64,000 nucleotides of DNA, from assembly GCF_050113715.1 (NCBI RefSeq), contig NZ_JBNJQR010000001.1, forward strand, positions 62,001 through 126,000, in the 5' to 3' direction. This stretch comes from Brevibacillus_H ginsengisoli. GTDB taxonomy: Bacteria > Bacillota > Bacilli > Brevibacillales > Brevibacillaceae. Both the position numbers and the translations under genes were made by a program. Of this stretch, positions 35,207 to 44,972 are shown piece by piece; positions within the stretch are counted from its first letter, which is position 1, and the number at the start of each line of letters is the position of its first letter. The notes under the pieces are model-generated. The model ran no database searches. It saw only the letters and a program-made list of their open reading frames with translations, and was not told the DNA's origin.

Positions 35207-35926
35207 ATGCGAAACATTGTGATCTTTGGAGCTAGCAAGGGATTGGGTGACGCATTTGTCAAAGGTTTGCCTGATGTAGGTGATCACGTTTGGATGGTTT
35301 CCAGAAGCTGCCCCACGAGCGTAACGCTTACCGACGGCGTCCATCGTCATTGGATCGAAGCGGATCTATCGTTGGCTGACGCAGGTGAAAGAATCGCAGA
35401 CGCATTACAGGGAGTTACCGTTGATGTTCTGATCTATAATGTGGGCATCTGGGAGAGCAAAGGCTTTCGCGATGATTACGACTTTGAGAAAGATGATCCC
35501 AACGAAATTTCTACAATAATTCAGGTGAATGTAACATCAACTATTACGTGTATCCAGAAGCTGTTGCCCAATCTGAAACAATCGAACAATGCCAAAATCT
35601 TTTTAATCGGTTCTACAGCAGGCCTTGATCATAATGAATTTACGCAGGTTTCATTTGCGGCTTCCAAATTTGGCTTGCGCGGGATTTGCAATTCGTTACG
35701 GGAGCATGTAAAGAAGTATGGAATAGGCGTTACGTGCATCCATCCAGGGGAAATTGCCACCCAAATTCCCTATGAAGACGGGATCGAAAAAGTCTTGGCA
35801 GATCATCAGGGCACACAGATTCCACTTCACGATGTCGTTTCAATCGTTAAGTGTGTCATGAACCTTTCCAAGGCATCTTGTGTAAAAGAAATTCAAATGC
35901 CAGCGATGTTGGATACCAACGCATAA
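35207..35926 (+). CDS. Short-chain dehydrogenase/reductase-like protein lacking the catalytic Tyr
   Basis: 239-residue Rossmann protein of the SDR family: cofactor motif FGASKGLG (residues 8-15), DVLIYNVGIWES in place of NNAG, and the catalytic Ser in LIGSTAG. In the YxxxK motif the tyrosine is Phe150 (FAASK, Lys154), read from TTT at 35654-35656. Canonical SDR catalysis needs this Tyr, so the protein may be inactive, regulatory, or use another mechanism. ATG 35207 follows TTGGAGG. Monocistronic. Confidence 0.82.
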   Translation: MRNIVIFGASKGLGDAFVKGLPDVGDHVWMVSRSCPTSVTLTDGVHRHWIEADLSLADAGERIADALQGVTVDVLIYNVGIWESKGFRDDYDFEKDDPNEISTIIQVNVTSTITCIQKLLPNLKQSNNAKIFLIGSTAGLDHNEFTQVSFAASKFGLRGICNSLREHVKKYGIGVTCIHPGEIATQIPYEDGIEKVLADHQGTQIPLHDVVSIVKCVMNLSKASCVKEIQMPAMLDTNA

Positions 35927-35950
35927 GTTTGAAGCCCTTCTCTCCCAGTT

Positions 35951-35978
35951 TTGACCATTTTGAAAATTTTGGTAGAAT
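35951..35978 (+). promoter_or_regulatory. Promoter of SLH protein gene
   Basis: TTGACC (35951-35956), 16-bp spacer, TAGAAT (35973-35978); 44 bp before the start codon. Confidence 0.65.
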
Positions 35979-36022
35979 AAAAGAAGTCCAATATTTAGGA
36001 CAAAGGGAGAGGGAAGGTGTAA

Positions 36023-38296
36023 ATGATGAAAAAGAGAACAAGCCATGCGGCTAAAGTCAGTCTCGCGCTATTTGTGCTGATGGGGGGATGCTTGGCGCCA
36101 TCTAGTGTGATGACAAGTCATGTGGCTCACGCCGCGGAACAAAAGCAGAATGAAATTACTCAGGAGGAAGCGGTGAAAATCGCCAAATCGCTGATTGCTA
36201 TACCAGCATCGGCTAAAAAAGAACAGATCCGATACGAACCCGCACATCCGGAATGGGGCCAGAGAAATTCGACTTGGAATCTGGGGTGGAACATCTCTGC
36301 GGATGACGGAATGAACGTTTCGTTAGATGCGAAGACGGGCAAGCTTATCAATTACTACTTGTGGAATAGAGATCAAGCTCTGAAAGCAGGAGCTCAAAAA
36401 CTGACCCCTGAAGCTGCGCAAAAGGCAGCTGAAGCATTCCTGAACAAGGTAGCGAAGGATGAAGTGGGCAAGCTGTCCAAGGCGAATGAATTCACAGGGA
36501 ATAGCTACTCCGGCGCGAACGAACTGGGGCAAATCGGTTTTCATTACACACGAGTGGAGAATGGAATCCCTTTCCTGGAGAATGGGTTTGACATTACAGT
36601 CGATTCTTCCCTGAACATTATTAGCTTCAGTCGAAATTGGACGGAAGAGCCTTTGCTGGATGGAAAGGCGAAACTTTCAATTGAAGATGCCAAGAAAAAG
36701 CTGCAGGAAGGGATCAAACCTTCTCTCCAATACTCTCGAGTCGGTGATGTAATCCCCAGACCGGGCGCAGGCAGAGCATCTTTTTCACTTGTCTATAAAT
36801 ACACACAGGACGACCCGAGCATGGTAGACGCCAATTCGGGTGAAATAATGAACTCGGCAGGAAAAACCGTTACCCAAGGGACCCCGATCCAACCACTGGG
36901 AAGCACAGTACATGCCCAATCGGGAGCAGCCAAGCTGATTGGAATGGATGAAGCACAAAAGATCGCGGAAGAATGGATCAAAAAGTTCCCTGGGCAATTC
37001 CGATCTGAGGGCAACCAGGGTAGCGGAACATCCACTGACCCGGATGGAACCGTGAGCCGGTCTTGGTCATTTTCTTTTGTCCCTCTTGATTCTAAGAAAT
37101 CAGGGTATGAATCCGGAATTAGGCTGACGATTAGTGATCGAGGAGAAAAGATCGGGTATGACAATCAAGCGAAACAAAATTATCGATTCGGTGGAACAGC
37201 AGAAAAAATTGATTCCCCGATTCCTTGGAGTAAAGCAAAAGAGAACGCCATCGACCTGGTGAAAAAAATGTATCCTGACCGGTTAGGAGAGCTATACCTC
37301 CTAAGCAAGGAGCCATCCAAAGAGATGCTCCAATCCATGCTGGAGAATAACAGTCGAGGCTATTCGATTTCCTTTGGTTGGTTATGCGACGGGATTCCTG
37401 TTGAAGGTCCATTTGGTGGAGTCGAAGTAGAGGTGGATCCCAAAGATGGGGAAGTCATCGGCATGCACAATTTTATTGAAGGGAATTCACCAGTAATAAA
37501 CCCAATAAAACCGAAATTAGACGCAAAGCAGGCTGTCGAGGTAGAACTTCAGGAGAAGAAAGTCTTGCTCACCTATTTCCAGCCAGGTTTTGATTATCGG
37601 TATGGCCCAATGGATGTTAAGCAATCGACTCCGATTCTTGTCTACCGTTTAGTGGGAAGTAATGGAGTGGTCGATGCAGCTTCCGGGAAATGGATCAATT
37701 TTGACGAGTTAAGTAAGATGAAGGTACCGCAGGACATTGCCAATCACCCTGATAAAGAGGCGCTTTCTTTTGCGATCTCCAAAAACCTTCTCGACGTCCA
37801 GGACGGAAAACTGGAACCCGATAAATCTGTAACCAAAGCGGAGTTCATCGATTCACTTATAAAAATGAGTGGTCAGTACGAGCTACGATCCTTCAGGTTT
37901 GATGAATATCGTGATAATGAAGAACCTGTGAAGGTCAATTATCAGGATGTAACCGAGAAGCATCCTTATTATGGCGCAATCCAGCAAGCGGTGAAATATG
38001 ACCTTATTGCTAACGGTGGCAAGCTAAATCCAGACCAACCGATTACTCGCGTAGAAGCTGCCCAGATGGTCATTCGTTTCCTTGGTTTAAGCCCAGTCCT
38101 TAAACATGAAGAGGTTTTCAAGGTTCCTTTCACGGATTTAGCCCCAGCCGATATCCCATCGGTAGCCCTTGCCTACTCGTGTGGATTGTTCCCGGTAAAA
38201 GCGAATCAGCATGAATTTAAACCAAAGCAAGCCATGACCCGCGCAGACGTCGCTGTGATGTATCAGCAACTGTTTAAAACGTTTGGTAGACGCTAA
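36023..38296 (+). CDS. YcdB/YcdC-repeat surface protein with C-terminal SLH domains
   Basis: 757-residue exported protein. Signal peptide about 1-38 ending SHVAHAAEQ. Several PepSY-like YcdB/YcdC repeats follow (each with a pattern like TQEEAVKIAKSLI, LDAKTGKLINYY, LTPEAAQKAAEAFLNK, VDPKDGEVIGMHN). The last about 190 residues form three S-layer-homology units (ISKNLLDVQDGKLEPDKSVT, QPITRVEAAQMVIRFLG, KQAMTRADVAVMYQQL) that should anchor it to the cell wall. Role unknown; PepSY repeats often inhibit or chaperone proteases. ATG 36023 or 36026, after GGAAGGTG. Confidence 0.85.
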   Translation: MMKKRTSHAAKVSLALFVLMGGCLAPSSVMTSHVAHAAEQKQNEITQEEAVKIAKSLIAIPASAKKEQIRYEPAHPEWGQRNSTWNLGWNISADDGMNVSLDAKTGKLINYYLWNRDQALKAGAQKLTPEAAQKAAEAFLNKVAKDEVGKLSKANEFTGNSYSGANELGQIGFHYTRVENGIPFLENGFDITVDSSLNIISFSRNWTEEPLLDGKAKLSIEDAKKKLQEGIKPSLQYSRVGDVIPRPGAGRASFSLVYKYTQDDPSMVDANSGEIMNSAGKTVTQGTPIQPLGSTVHAQSGAAKLIGMDEAQKIAEEWIKKFPGQFRSEGNQGSGTSTDPDGTVSRSWSFSFVPLDSKKSGYESGIRLTISDRGEKIGYDNQAKQNYRFGGTAEKIDSPIPWSKAKENAIDLVKKMYPDRLGELYLLSKEPSKEMLQSMLENNSRGYSISFGWLCDGIPVEGPFGGVEVEVDPKDGEVIGMHNFIEGNSPVINPIKPKLDAKQAVEVELQEKKVLLTYFQPGFDYRYGPMDVKQSTPILVYRLVGSNGVVDAASGKWINFDELSKMKVPQDIANHPDKEALSFAISKNLLDVQDGKLEPDKSVTKAEFIDSLIKMSGQYELRSFRFDEYRDNEEPVKVNYQDVTEKHPYYGAIQQAVKYDLIANGGKLNPDQPITRVEAAQMVIRFLGLSPVLKHEEVFKVPFTDLAPADIPSVALAYSCGLFPVKANQHEFKPKQAMTRADVAVMYQQLFKTFGRR

Positions 38297-38305
38297 ATAT
38301 AAGAA

Positions 38306-38340
38306 CGAAGACCCCCCTTCCAAAATGAAAGGGGGGCTTC
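38306..38340. terminator. Convergent terminator between SLH and HD-GYP genes
   Basis: CGAAGACCCCCCTT and AAGGGGGGCTTC arms around CCAAAATGA; strong G/C stem usable in both directions though with weak T-runs. Confidence 0.7.
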
Positions 38341-38353
38341 TCATTCTATGAGA

Positions 38354-39478
38354 TTATTGGTTCGCGGCTGTTTGTTTATAGTTGAACAAATCTTCATCTT
38401 CAAAGCCAATAATGAACATTCTTAATTCTTGCTTCAGATCGATCTCATACGGCAATCGTACATCATTCCCGCGACCGTCTCTTAAAACGCGTACGGTTGG
38501 ACGGTGACAATAATCGGGATCCACCTTACAGATAACACCGGTCTCTCCGGTATTCAAGACAACCCCGCTTCCTAACGGGAAAATGGCGATGTGACGGCGG
38601 AAAGAGTCAATGAGATGATGCGAGAAAAGATGTCCGCCTGATCCGAGCAGATACTCCAACGCGTCCTGTGGCATGAAGCGTTTGCGCCATGGTCGAGGAG
38701 TAGTCAAGGAATCATAGATGTCACAGATGCCAACAATCTGGGCGTACTCGTGAATCTGACTTTTCTTCAGGGCTTGCGGATAACCGCTACCATCCAGACG
38801 CTCGTGATGTTGAAGGGCTACGTGAGCGGAGAGCAGGGAGAGATCGTGTTGCTTACGCAAAATGTTGAATCCATTCATGCAATGCTGTTTGGCAATTTCT
38901 TTTTCTTCAGCGGTCCATTGGGTCTCTTTGTCCAGCATTTCTTTGGGCAAGTCTATTTTTCCGATGTCGTGCAATAGAGCGCCGATACCCAGCTCCGTGA
39001 GCTGCTGCTTGTTGTAGCCGAGCGACATCCCGACAGCGGTTGACAATACGGCCACGTTGACCGAGTGATGATACATGCCGCCAGAATAGGTGGAGATCGT
39101 AGATAAATGGGTCAGGATTTCTTCATTGCCCATAATGTCGCCAAGGATCGCATGAAAAACCTGTTGGAAGTGAAGACCCATATCCTTCACGGAAATCCGT
39201 CGCGCCAGCTTATTGGTGTTGGTGATTTGTTTGATCGTTGACTGGATCGTTTCTATAGCGGTTTGACGAGTTTGTGGACGAATGACGTCTTTTACAATAA
39301 TATCACTAGTACGGTCGTCTTCAATGTAGATGGAATCGATGTTGCTTTTTATCAGACCTTGAATCAAGCGGTCGTTAAGAACCATTCCTTGACCAAGGAG
39401 AACTTTTCCATCCGGGGTAAAAATGGTTTTCCCCAGCTTCATCCCAGATTGGACTTGTCTGATTGAAACTAAGCGCAT
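38354..39478 (-). CDS. HD-GYP domain phosphodiesterase
   Basis: 374 residues. The N-terminal DUF3391-like/PilZ-like segment (MRLVSIRQVQSGMKLGKTIF) is followed by an HD-GYP domain about 125-300 with LLHDIGKIDLP, HHERLDGSGYP and AQIVGICDIYDSL; a C-terminal beta-rich tail follows. HD-GYP enzymes hydrolyse cyclic-di-GMP. All key HD and GYP residues are visible, so activity is plausible. Start ATG 39478 follows GAGGAGGGA; the frame extends to 39505 without a ribosome site. Confidence 0.88.
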   Translation of the reverse strand: MRLVSIRQVQSGMKLGKTIFTPDGKVLLGQGMVLNDRLIQGLIKSNIDSIYIEDDRTSDIIVKDVIRPQTRQTAIETIQSTIKQITNTNKLARRISVKDMGLHFQQVFHAILGDIMGNEEILTHLSTISTYSGGMYHHSVNVAVLSTAVGMSLGYNKQQLTELGIGALLHDIGKIDLPKEMLDKETQWTAEEKEIAKQHCMNGFNILRKQHDLSLLSAHVALQHHERLDGSGYPQALKKSQIHEYAQIVGICDIYDSLTTPRPWRKRFMPQDALEYLLGSGGHLFSHHLIDSFRRHIAIFPLGSGVVLNTGETGVICKVDPDYCHRPTVRVLRDGRGNDVRLPYEIDLKQELRMFIIGFEDEDLFNYKQTAANQ

Positions 39479-39652
39479 AGCAAGTCCCTCCTCGTTTATG
39501 TTCACCGTGTTGGAAAAATTAACAAACCTTTCTTAGTTATATTGTAGGATTTTCGCAAATTAAAGAGAATAGGCACAAGGATTTGACTTGACTAGGCATT
39601 TAAGATGAGCGAGACTGAAAAAAAGCATTGACTTTACTGGAGCTGATGGTAT

Positions 39653-40156
39653 ATGTTATGTCCATTTTGTGAGTATAACGGGACTAGAGTCCTAGATTCG
39701 AGACCTTTTAATAATAATCGGTCCATTCGTCGCAGAAGAGAGTGCGAAGAATGTGGTCGAAGATTCACGACTTTTGAAGTGGTGGAAGAAACTCCCTTGC
39801 TGATCATAAAAAAAGACGGAACACGGGAAGAATTTAGCCGTGATAAAATTTTGCGTGGACTGATCAGGGCCTGCGAGAAACGCCCTGTATCGCTTGAAGT
39901 ATTGGAAAATGTCGTTGGCGAAATTGAGAAGGAACTCAAAAGCTTAGCCAAATCAGAAGTTCCCAGCAAAGATGTGGGAGAAATGGTAATGGAGAGGTTA
40001 TACTACGTAGACGAAGTGGCTTATGTACGCTTTGCCTCCGTGTACCGACAATTCCGTGATATCAACGTGTTCATGAAGGAATTGGAAGAATTGTTGGGAC
40101 AAGCGCGCAGCCATCCTCACAAGTTCACCTTTAAGGGAGGAATGGAAGAAGAATGA
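39653..40156 (+). CDS. nrdR: Transcriptional repressor NrdR
   Basis: ATP-cone regulator of ribonucleotide reductase genes. 167 residues: N-terminal zinc ribbon (CPFC...CEECGRRF) and ATP-cone (EETPLLIIKKDGTREEFSRD, then RLYYVDEVAYVRFASVYRQF). The extension beyond about 150 residues is Lys/Glu-rich. ATG 39653 with GGAGCTGAT upstream. Stop overlaps the next start (ATGA). Position before dnaB-dnaI matches B. subtilis (ytcG). Confidence 0.94.
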   Translation: MLCPFCEYNGTRVLDSRPFNNNRSIRRRRECEECGRRFTTFEVVEETPLLIIKKDGTREEFSRDKILRGLIRACEKRPVSLEVLENVVGEIEKELKSLAKSEVPSKDVGEMVMERLYYVDEVAYVRFASVYRQFRDINVFMKELEELLGQARSHPHKFTFKGGMEEE

Positions 40157-41823
40157 TAAGGCGAATGCTGTCTTTGTTGGCAATCTGTGTACTTAGCCTA
40201 TTCAGCGTACTAAGTGGATGCGCCTCCATTCGGCAGCAAACGATTGATGCACCAGACCCTTTATCTTCCCATCCAACAGAACAAGTAAGAAATCTAACCT
40301 CGTATCCTTCAAATGAGCTGACTATCGGCAGTCTGGATCGGATGCCCACCTTTGATCCGTTTGGCACTTCCAAACAGGAGGCATTGCTCACAGCTTATGA
40401 ATCGCTAAGCTACCGGGGACTTGTCACCTACGGATCGAAGCGGCTGTTTGACCCGAGTCTGGCTTCGGATGTTCAAATCAATCGAAATCAAGGAAAACCA
40501 ATGATTACACTGACCCTGAGACCTGAGATGCGCTGGTCCGACGGGCAACCGATTACAACGGATGACGTGCTTTTTACGTACCAGATGTATGCGCGACCTG
40601 ATTATTATGGAGTCTGGAGAAACCAGATGTTCCTAATTGCTGGCGTCTCCGACTATCGCAGCGGAAAAGCGCCAGGGATTGCAGGGATAACCTGTGACAA
40701 AAGTAAACGAAAAGTACAGATTTCGCTTACAGAGGAACGAATTTCGTTTCTGGATGCTTTAAGCGCGCCACTTCTTCCCCAGCATCAAGTAGCGGATAAA
40801 TCGCTGGAAGAGATCACGCGATTGTCTCAAACCGGCAAACTGGTCGGAGCGGGCCCTTATCAAGCAGAGCGATTAGACGAGAAGAAGTGGGAGTTTGAAG
40901 CCAATTCAAACTACTACCAAGGGAAGCCGCACATTGATTATTTACGGGTTGTTCAGATTGATCAGGGACATCTAGAACCGGGTAACAATCAGAATCCGGC
41001 AATCCTGTTTAGCTGGATTCCGCCTAACTTGGCCCGTTCACTTGCGCCTTTTTCCAATGCGGCGATCCTGATGGCGAGAGGGAATGGCTATCACTTTCTC
41101 GGATTTAATACCGCGAGCGCTCAATTAAAGGACGTGTCGGTTCGACGAGCATTGGCTCAAGCGATACCCGTCAAGCAAATGGCCGAGCAGGTTTTCTACG
41201 GTTTTGCTGTCCAAGCCAAGAGTCTTTCACCACGAAAGTTGTCAACTTATCCGACAGATCAGCTTCCGAGTTACGATCCGAATACAGCGAAGAAAATCTT
41301 GGCGCAGCACGGCTATACCCGTCAGAAGCGGCTTGTGCTCACGCTTCATTACCCGGATGATCCCGTACGCAAGCGAATGGCAGAGTTTGTCGTGAAATCC
41401 TGGGAGGCTCTTCCTGTGAATATCGTGACGAAATCTTTGCCAGCCGAGCAATTCACAGAACATGTTTTTGGCGGAAATCCGGTTGATCTTTATCTGTACG
41501 CTTGGCGGTACCCGCGTAACCCCTCAGAGTTTCGGGCTCTTTTTCACAGTGGAGAGAAGGTAGGGGAATTGGGGTTGAACGCCTCCCGTTATGTCAATCA
41601 GGAAGCGGATCAATTGCTGGAAAAGAGTCAGGCGTTTCTACCAGATGAAGAACGTAAACGTCTCCTCACAAAGTGGCAGCAGCGATTCTCGACAGATTTG
41701 CCAATTTTTCCGCTTGTGGAGGCCGCTAACCCCTATTATGTTGCGAAAGGCAAGCTGAAGGGAGTAGTTGAGCCGCTTGGGGCGCAGCCTTTTGACAACA
41801 TCCATCAATGGTTTCTGGAATAA
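40153..41823 (+). CDS. Peptide/oligopeptide-binding lipoprotein, SBP family 5
   Basis: 556-residue extracytoplasmic solute-binding protein: signal peptide with lipobox LSGC (Cys near 23), then family-5 signature LRPEMRWSDGQPITTDDVLFTY and later YLRVVQIDQG, FLGFNTASAQLKDVSVRRALAQAI. Normally works with Opp/Dpp permeases, but none is adjacent. It overlaps nrdR by four bases, so its translation is coupled to a dNTP-sensing repressor; it lies between nrdR and dnaB, where B. subtilis has no such gene. Its partner transporter must be elsewhere, or it acts as a receptor. Confidence 0.88.
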   Translation: MIRRMLSLLAICVLSLFSVLSGCASIRQQTIDAPDPLSSHPTEQVRNLTSYPSNELTIGSLDRMPTFDPFGTSKQEALLTAYESLSYRGLVTYGSKRLFDPSLASDVQINRNQGKPMITLTLRPEMRWSDGQPITTDDVLFTYQMYARPDYYGVWRNQMFLIAGVSDYRSGKAPGIAGITCDKSKRKVQISLTEERISFLDALSAPLLPQHQVADKSLEEITRLSQTGKLVGAGPYQAERLDEKKWEFEANSNYYQGKPHIDYLRVVQIDQGHLEPGNNQNPAILFSWIPPNLARSLAPFSNAAILMARGNGYHFLGFNTASAQLKDVSVRRALAQAIPVKQMAEQVFYGFAVQAKSLSPRKLSTYPTDQLPSYDPNTAKKILAQHGYTRQKRLVLTLHYPDDPVRKRMAEFVVKSWEALPVNIVTKSLPAEQFTEHVFGGNPVDLYLYAWRYPRNPSEFRALFHSGEKVGELGLNASRYVNQEADQLLEKSQAFLPDEERKRLLTKWQQRFSTDLPIFPLVEAANPYYVAKGKLKGVVEPLGAQPFDNIHQWFLE

Positions 41824-41918
41824 AGAGTTTATGATTCTTCCAGAGGCTTCCCTACTTCCGAATCGCCTGTGATGGTATAATAGAGGGACGATTACGAAGC
41901 AGGAAGGAATTATCTAGG

Positions 41919-43391
41919 ATGCGTGTAGTATGGAACGAGCTTACACCTAACGATCGATATTTGGTTCGTACCATTCGACCAATTAGTATTGCCGAGATGG
42001 GGTATGTGGCCCATCTCTATTTGCCGTTGATCGGAATTGCCTCTTATACTCTCTATCAATATTTTATTCATGATATACAGGAAGTCAGCAGTGCGGCAGC
42101 GGAAGGAACGCATCGCAGCTTGATGGGAGTGACTTCGCTTCCTTTGGATCGGCTTTTGGCAGCTAGAGAACGGCTGGAAGCGATGGGATTGCTGGATGTG
42201 CGCCGCCGCGAGAATCGGGATGGAGACTCCTTCTATGAATATATCGTGAGGCCGCCCTTGTCGCCTTATCAGTTTTTTCAAGAAGATATCTGGCCGGTCA
42301 TGTTGTTGAATCAAGTAGGAAAGCCCAAGTATGAGCAGATTCGCCGACGTTACGCGGACACCGCCTTTCACGAGCTGGATGAGCAGTACCCGTATGAGGA
42401 GAATTTGACGAAGCGTTTCTATGAAGTGTTCTCTTCGCTTTCCCAATCCGAAATTCAAGTGCGTCAAGGGACTGAGACGGAGCAGTTTATGCAACGGACC
42501 AGCCAGCAATATCCGGCGAATCCGCTGGTTAGCGAGTTTGAAGCGGAAGCCAATCCCGCGCTGGATTTATCCTTTATTCGCTTGAATTTGCCCAAACACG
42601 TAGACGCTTCGCTCGTGTTGACCAAGGAAAATGTGGAGTTTTTCTTTGTGATTCTCCATTTCTATCAGATCAGCAGCTGGCTGTTGGGACAAGAGCTGAA
42701 CGATTGGAGTCTTTACGATACACAGGGCAATTTGGACAGGCAAGCGGTTCGCAAACGTTTCCGTGAAAAATACGTGGATGGACGTCTCACCAGACAAGCC
42801 ATCGAAATCCCGCAAGAAGAGCTGGGGCCATCTGTTCTGCCAGAGCCGGGAAATGCCTCGTTCAGGCGGATTTGTCAGATGCTTTCCCCGCTTGATCTAT
42901 TGGAGAAAGCCATTGGCGGCAGAATTAACAAGACGTATTTGGAGCGGGCTGAATCGCTGATTTTTACCGATCGACTATCTCCTGAGGTGGTGAACGCGCT
43001 GCTCTTGTATGCTCTTAAGGAGACCAAGATGGAGCTGCCCAAATCCTATGTGGAGACGGTTCGCGACAGCTGGAAAGCCAAGCAGATCTCCACGGTGGAT
43101 GATGCGGTAAAAGTCATACTGGAGCGCTCGGAAGCCAAAACCCAGGCACAGGAAAAAACGAAAACAGCCAAAAGAGAAACGGTACCGGCCACTCGGAAGA
43201 CGGGACGAGGAATTCTGCAAGACAAACTGCCTGCGTCGATCGAACGGCAGTTAAAACGCGAACAAGAAACAGAGTCGACCGAGACTGTTCAAGATACGAA
43301 CAAGAAACCGAAGAAAACCGTAATGGATGATCCAGAATTGCGTGCGTTGCTCGAGTCGCTACGCAAATCACCGGGGGGAGAGGATCAATAG
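41919..43391 (+). CDS. dnaB: Replication initiation and membrane attachment protein DnaB
   Basis: 490-residue primosomal protein of Bacillales (not the helicase). N-terminal winged-helix DnaB/DnaD-like part (NDRYLVRTIRPISIAEMGYV) and central DDBH2-like region (about 300-390, SPLDLLEKAIGGRINKTYLERAE), with a long charged linker after 400 containing KTQAQEKTKTAKRE. Works with DnaD and DnaI to load helicase at oriC or stalled forks. ATG 41919. Followed without a gap by dnaI. Confidence 0.93.
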   Translation: MRVVWNELTPNDRYLVRTIRPISIAEMGYVAHLYLPLIGIASYTLYQYFIHDIQEVSSAAAEGTHRSLMGVTSLPLDRLLAARERLEAMGLLDVRRRENRDGDSFYEYIVRPPLSPYQFFQEDIWPVMLLNQVGKPKYEQIRRRYADTAFHELDEQYPYEENLTKRFYEVFSSLSQSEIQVRQGTETEQFMQRTSQQYPANPLVSEFEAEANPALDLSFIRLNLPKHVDASLVLTKENVEFFFVILHFYQISSWLLGQELNDWSLYDTQGNLDRQAVRKRFREKYVDGRLTRQAIEIPQEELGPSVLPEPGNASFRRICQMLSPLDLLEKAIGGRINKTYLERAESLIFTDRLSPEVVNALLLYALKETKMELPKSYVETVRDSWKAKQISTVDDAVKVILERSEAKTQAQEKTKTAKRETVPATRKTGRGILQDKLPASIERQLKREQETESTETVQDTNKKPKKTVMDDPELRALLESLRKSPGGEDQ

Positions 43392-44330
43392 ATGGAGCCA
43401 ATTTCACAGTTTATGGATGAATTAGCGAAGCGCCGACCCAAGCAATTGCTTAGCTTGGATGAACAGCTGGATAAAATGATGCGCTCTTCCGCCTATCTCA
43501 AGAACTTTCAACAAGCGAATCCTGAAATGACCCGAGAGGATTATTTACGCTCGCTCTCAACGGTGTACGAGGCGGTTAAAGACCATTATTGGTGTCAGAA
43601 CTGTCCGGGGCTCAAGGAATGTCCGAACCTGGTAAAAGGACATGTAGCCAAACTGGACGTCCAAAATGAACAGATTGTCAGCGCGATCTCACCGTGCGCC
43701 AAACAGATGGCCTACGAGGAAGAGACCAAAACACGCAAGCTGATGCGCAGCTACTACGTGTCTGAAGAGACGTTCCAGGCATCCTTTGAATCGATGAACA
43801 TTGATGATGTCAATCGTTCGGCGGTTGCGGCGGCGATGCGCTTTTGTCGTGAATATCAAGTGGGCGAGAAGATTAAGGGGCTTTATCTGCACGGCCCGTT
43901 CGGTGTTGGCAAAAGCTATCTGATGGGAGCACTTGCGCGTGAGCTTTCAAATCGTGGAGTGGCGTCTTTGATGGTATATGTTCCCGATTTTATTCGCGAA
44001 ATGAAGGATTCGATTGCTGATCGTTCGTATACCAACAAGCTTCAATTGCTGCAAGAAGTGCCGGTGCTCATTCTCGATGACATTGGAGCAGAGAGTTTGA
44101 CCCCATGGATTCGAGACGAGGTATTGGGGGTTATCCTCAATCAGCGGATTAACAATCATCTTCCGACACTTTTTACCTCTAACTATTCATTCGAAGAGCT
44201 GGAAGAACATCTGTCGATCAGTAATGGGAATCGGATTGAAGTGACCAAGGCTAGACGGATCATGGAGCGCATTCACCATTTCGTAGAGGTTTATCTGATC
44301 GAGGGAGATAATCGCAGAAAATACGACTGA
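43392..44330 (+). CDS. dnaI: Primosomal protein DnaI (helicase loader)
   Basis: 312-residue AAA+ helicase loader. N-terminal zinc-binding part with CQNCPGLKECPNL (about 75-90), then ATPase domain with Walker A GPFGVGKSYL, Walker B VLILDDIGAES and sensor block LFTSNYSFEELE. Loads the replicative helicase DnaC with DnaB and DnaD. ATG 43392 starts directly after the dnaB stop; ribosome site GGGGGAGAGG is inside dnaB. Confidence 0.95.
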   Translation: MEPISQFMDELAKRRPKQLLSLDEQLDKMMRSSAYLKNFQQANPEMTREDYLRSLSTVYEAVKDHYWCQNCPGLKECPNLVKGHVAKLDVQNEQIVSAISPCAKQMAYEEETKTRKLMRSYYVSEETFQASFESMNIDDVNRSAVAAAMRFCREYQVGEKIKGLYLHGPFGVGKSYLMGALARELSNRGVASLMVYVPDFIREMKDSIADRSYTNKLQLLQEVPVLILDDIGAESLTPWIRDEVLGVILNQRINNHLPTLFTSNYSFEELEEHLSISNGNRIEVTKARRIMERIHHFVEVYLIEGDNRRKYD

Positions 44331-44414
44331 TGTGACTTTGCGCACAAGCTGTTTTCGTCGTAATAGGTACAATGAGGAAAGAATTAGTTACCTGTGCGAC
44401 GAGGAGAGAAGAAG

Positions 44415-44972
44415 ATGAACAAACCAACCTACCAACCCAAGCTCGATTTAACAGACTGGCAAAAAGCCAATCGATACGAAGTAGACCAAATCAAGCGAAT
44501 TGTAGCCCCTGAGCTGCATTCCTTTATTGATGAGCACGCAGACGTCGCTATGCTGATGGATATTGTTAGAGAAGGATACAATCAAGCCATTTACCAGCAA
44601 GCCCTCAATGTGATTGGAACAGAGCTGGATCATCATTTTCTTTATGAGGAGGACTTCATTCTGCCGAGACTTCGCTCTCATATCGCAGAAGGTCAAGTGG
44701 GTCCTGCCGCCAAGTTGATTCAAGAGCATCAATTGATTCGCAAGCACCATCAAGAGACGATTTATTTGTTCGCCGAGCATGATCCGGCTGCTCCGTCCAA
44801 AGAACTGGTGCAAAAAATTAACCTGCTTGCCTACCTGTTGAAAAAACACATTGAAAAAGAGGATCACTACCTGTTCCCGATGTTCACAGCTATTCTGACG
44901 GACGAAGAAAAAGCGGCGATAGCACGTGACGTGGCCCAGGAAGATGCCAGACGCGCTGCGCTAAACGCTTAA
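44415..44972 (+). CDS. Hemerythrin-like HHE domain protein
   Basis: 185-residue four-helix protein with hemerythrin-type ligands: ELDHHFLYEEDFILPRL, IQEHQLIRKHHQETI and KKHIEKEDHYLFPMF. Such proteins carry a di-iron site for oxygen or redox sensing and iron/NO stress; the exact role is unknown. ATG 44415 after GAGGAGAG. The stop overlaps by four bases the stop of the convergent YdcF-like gene, and its terminator lies inside that gene. Confidence 0.85.
   Translation: MNKPTYQPKLDLTDWQKANRYEVDQIKRIVAPELHSFIDEHADVAMLMDIVREGYNQAIYQQALNVIGTELDHHFLYEEDFILPRLRSHIAEGQVGPAAKLIQEHQLIRKHHQETIYLFAEHDPAAPSKELVQKINLLAYLLKKHIEKEDHYLFPMFTAILTDEEKAAIARDVAQEDARRAALNA

Noticed and set aside
41910..42509. 199-codon minus-strand frame
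   Set aside because: Antisense to dnaB with no start signals or recognisable motif.
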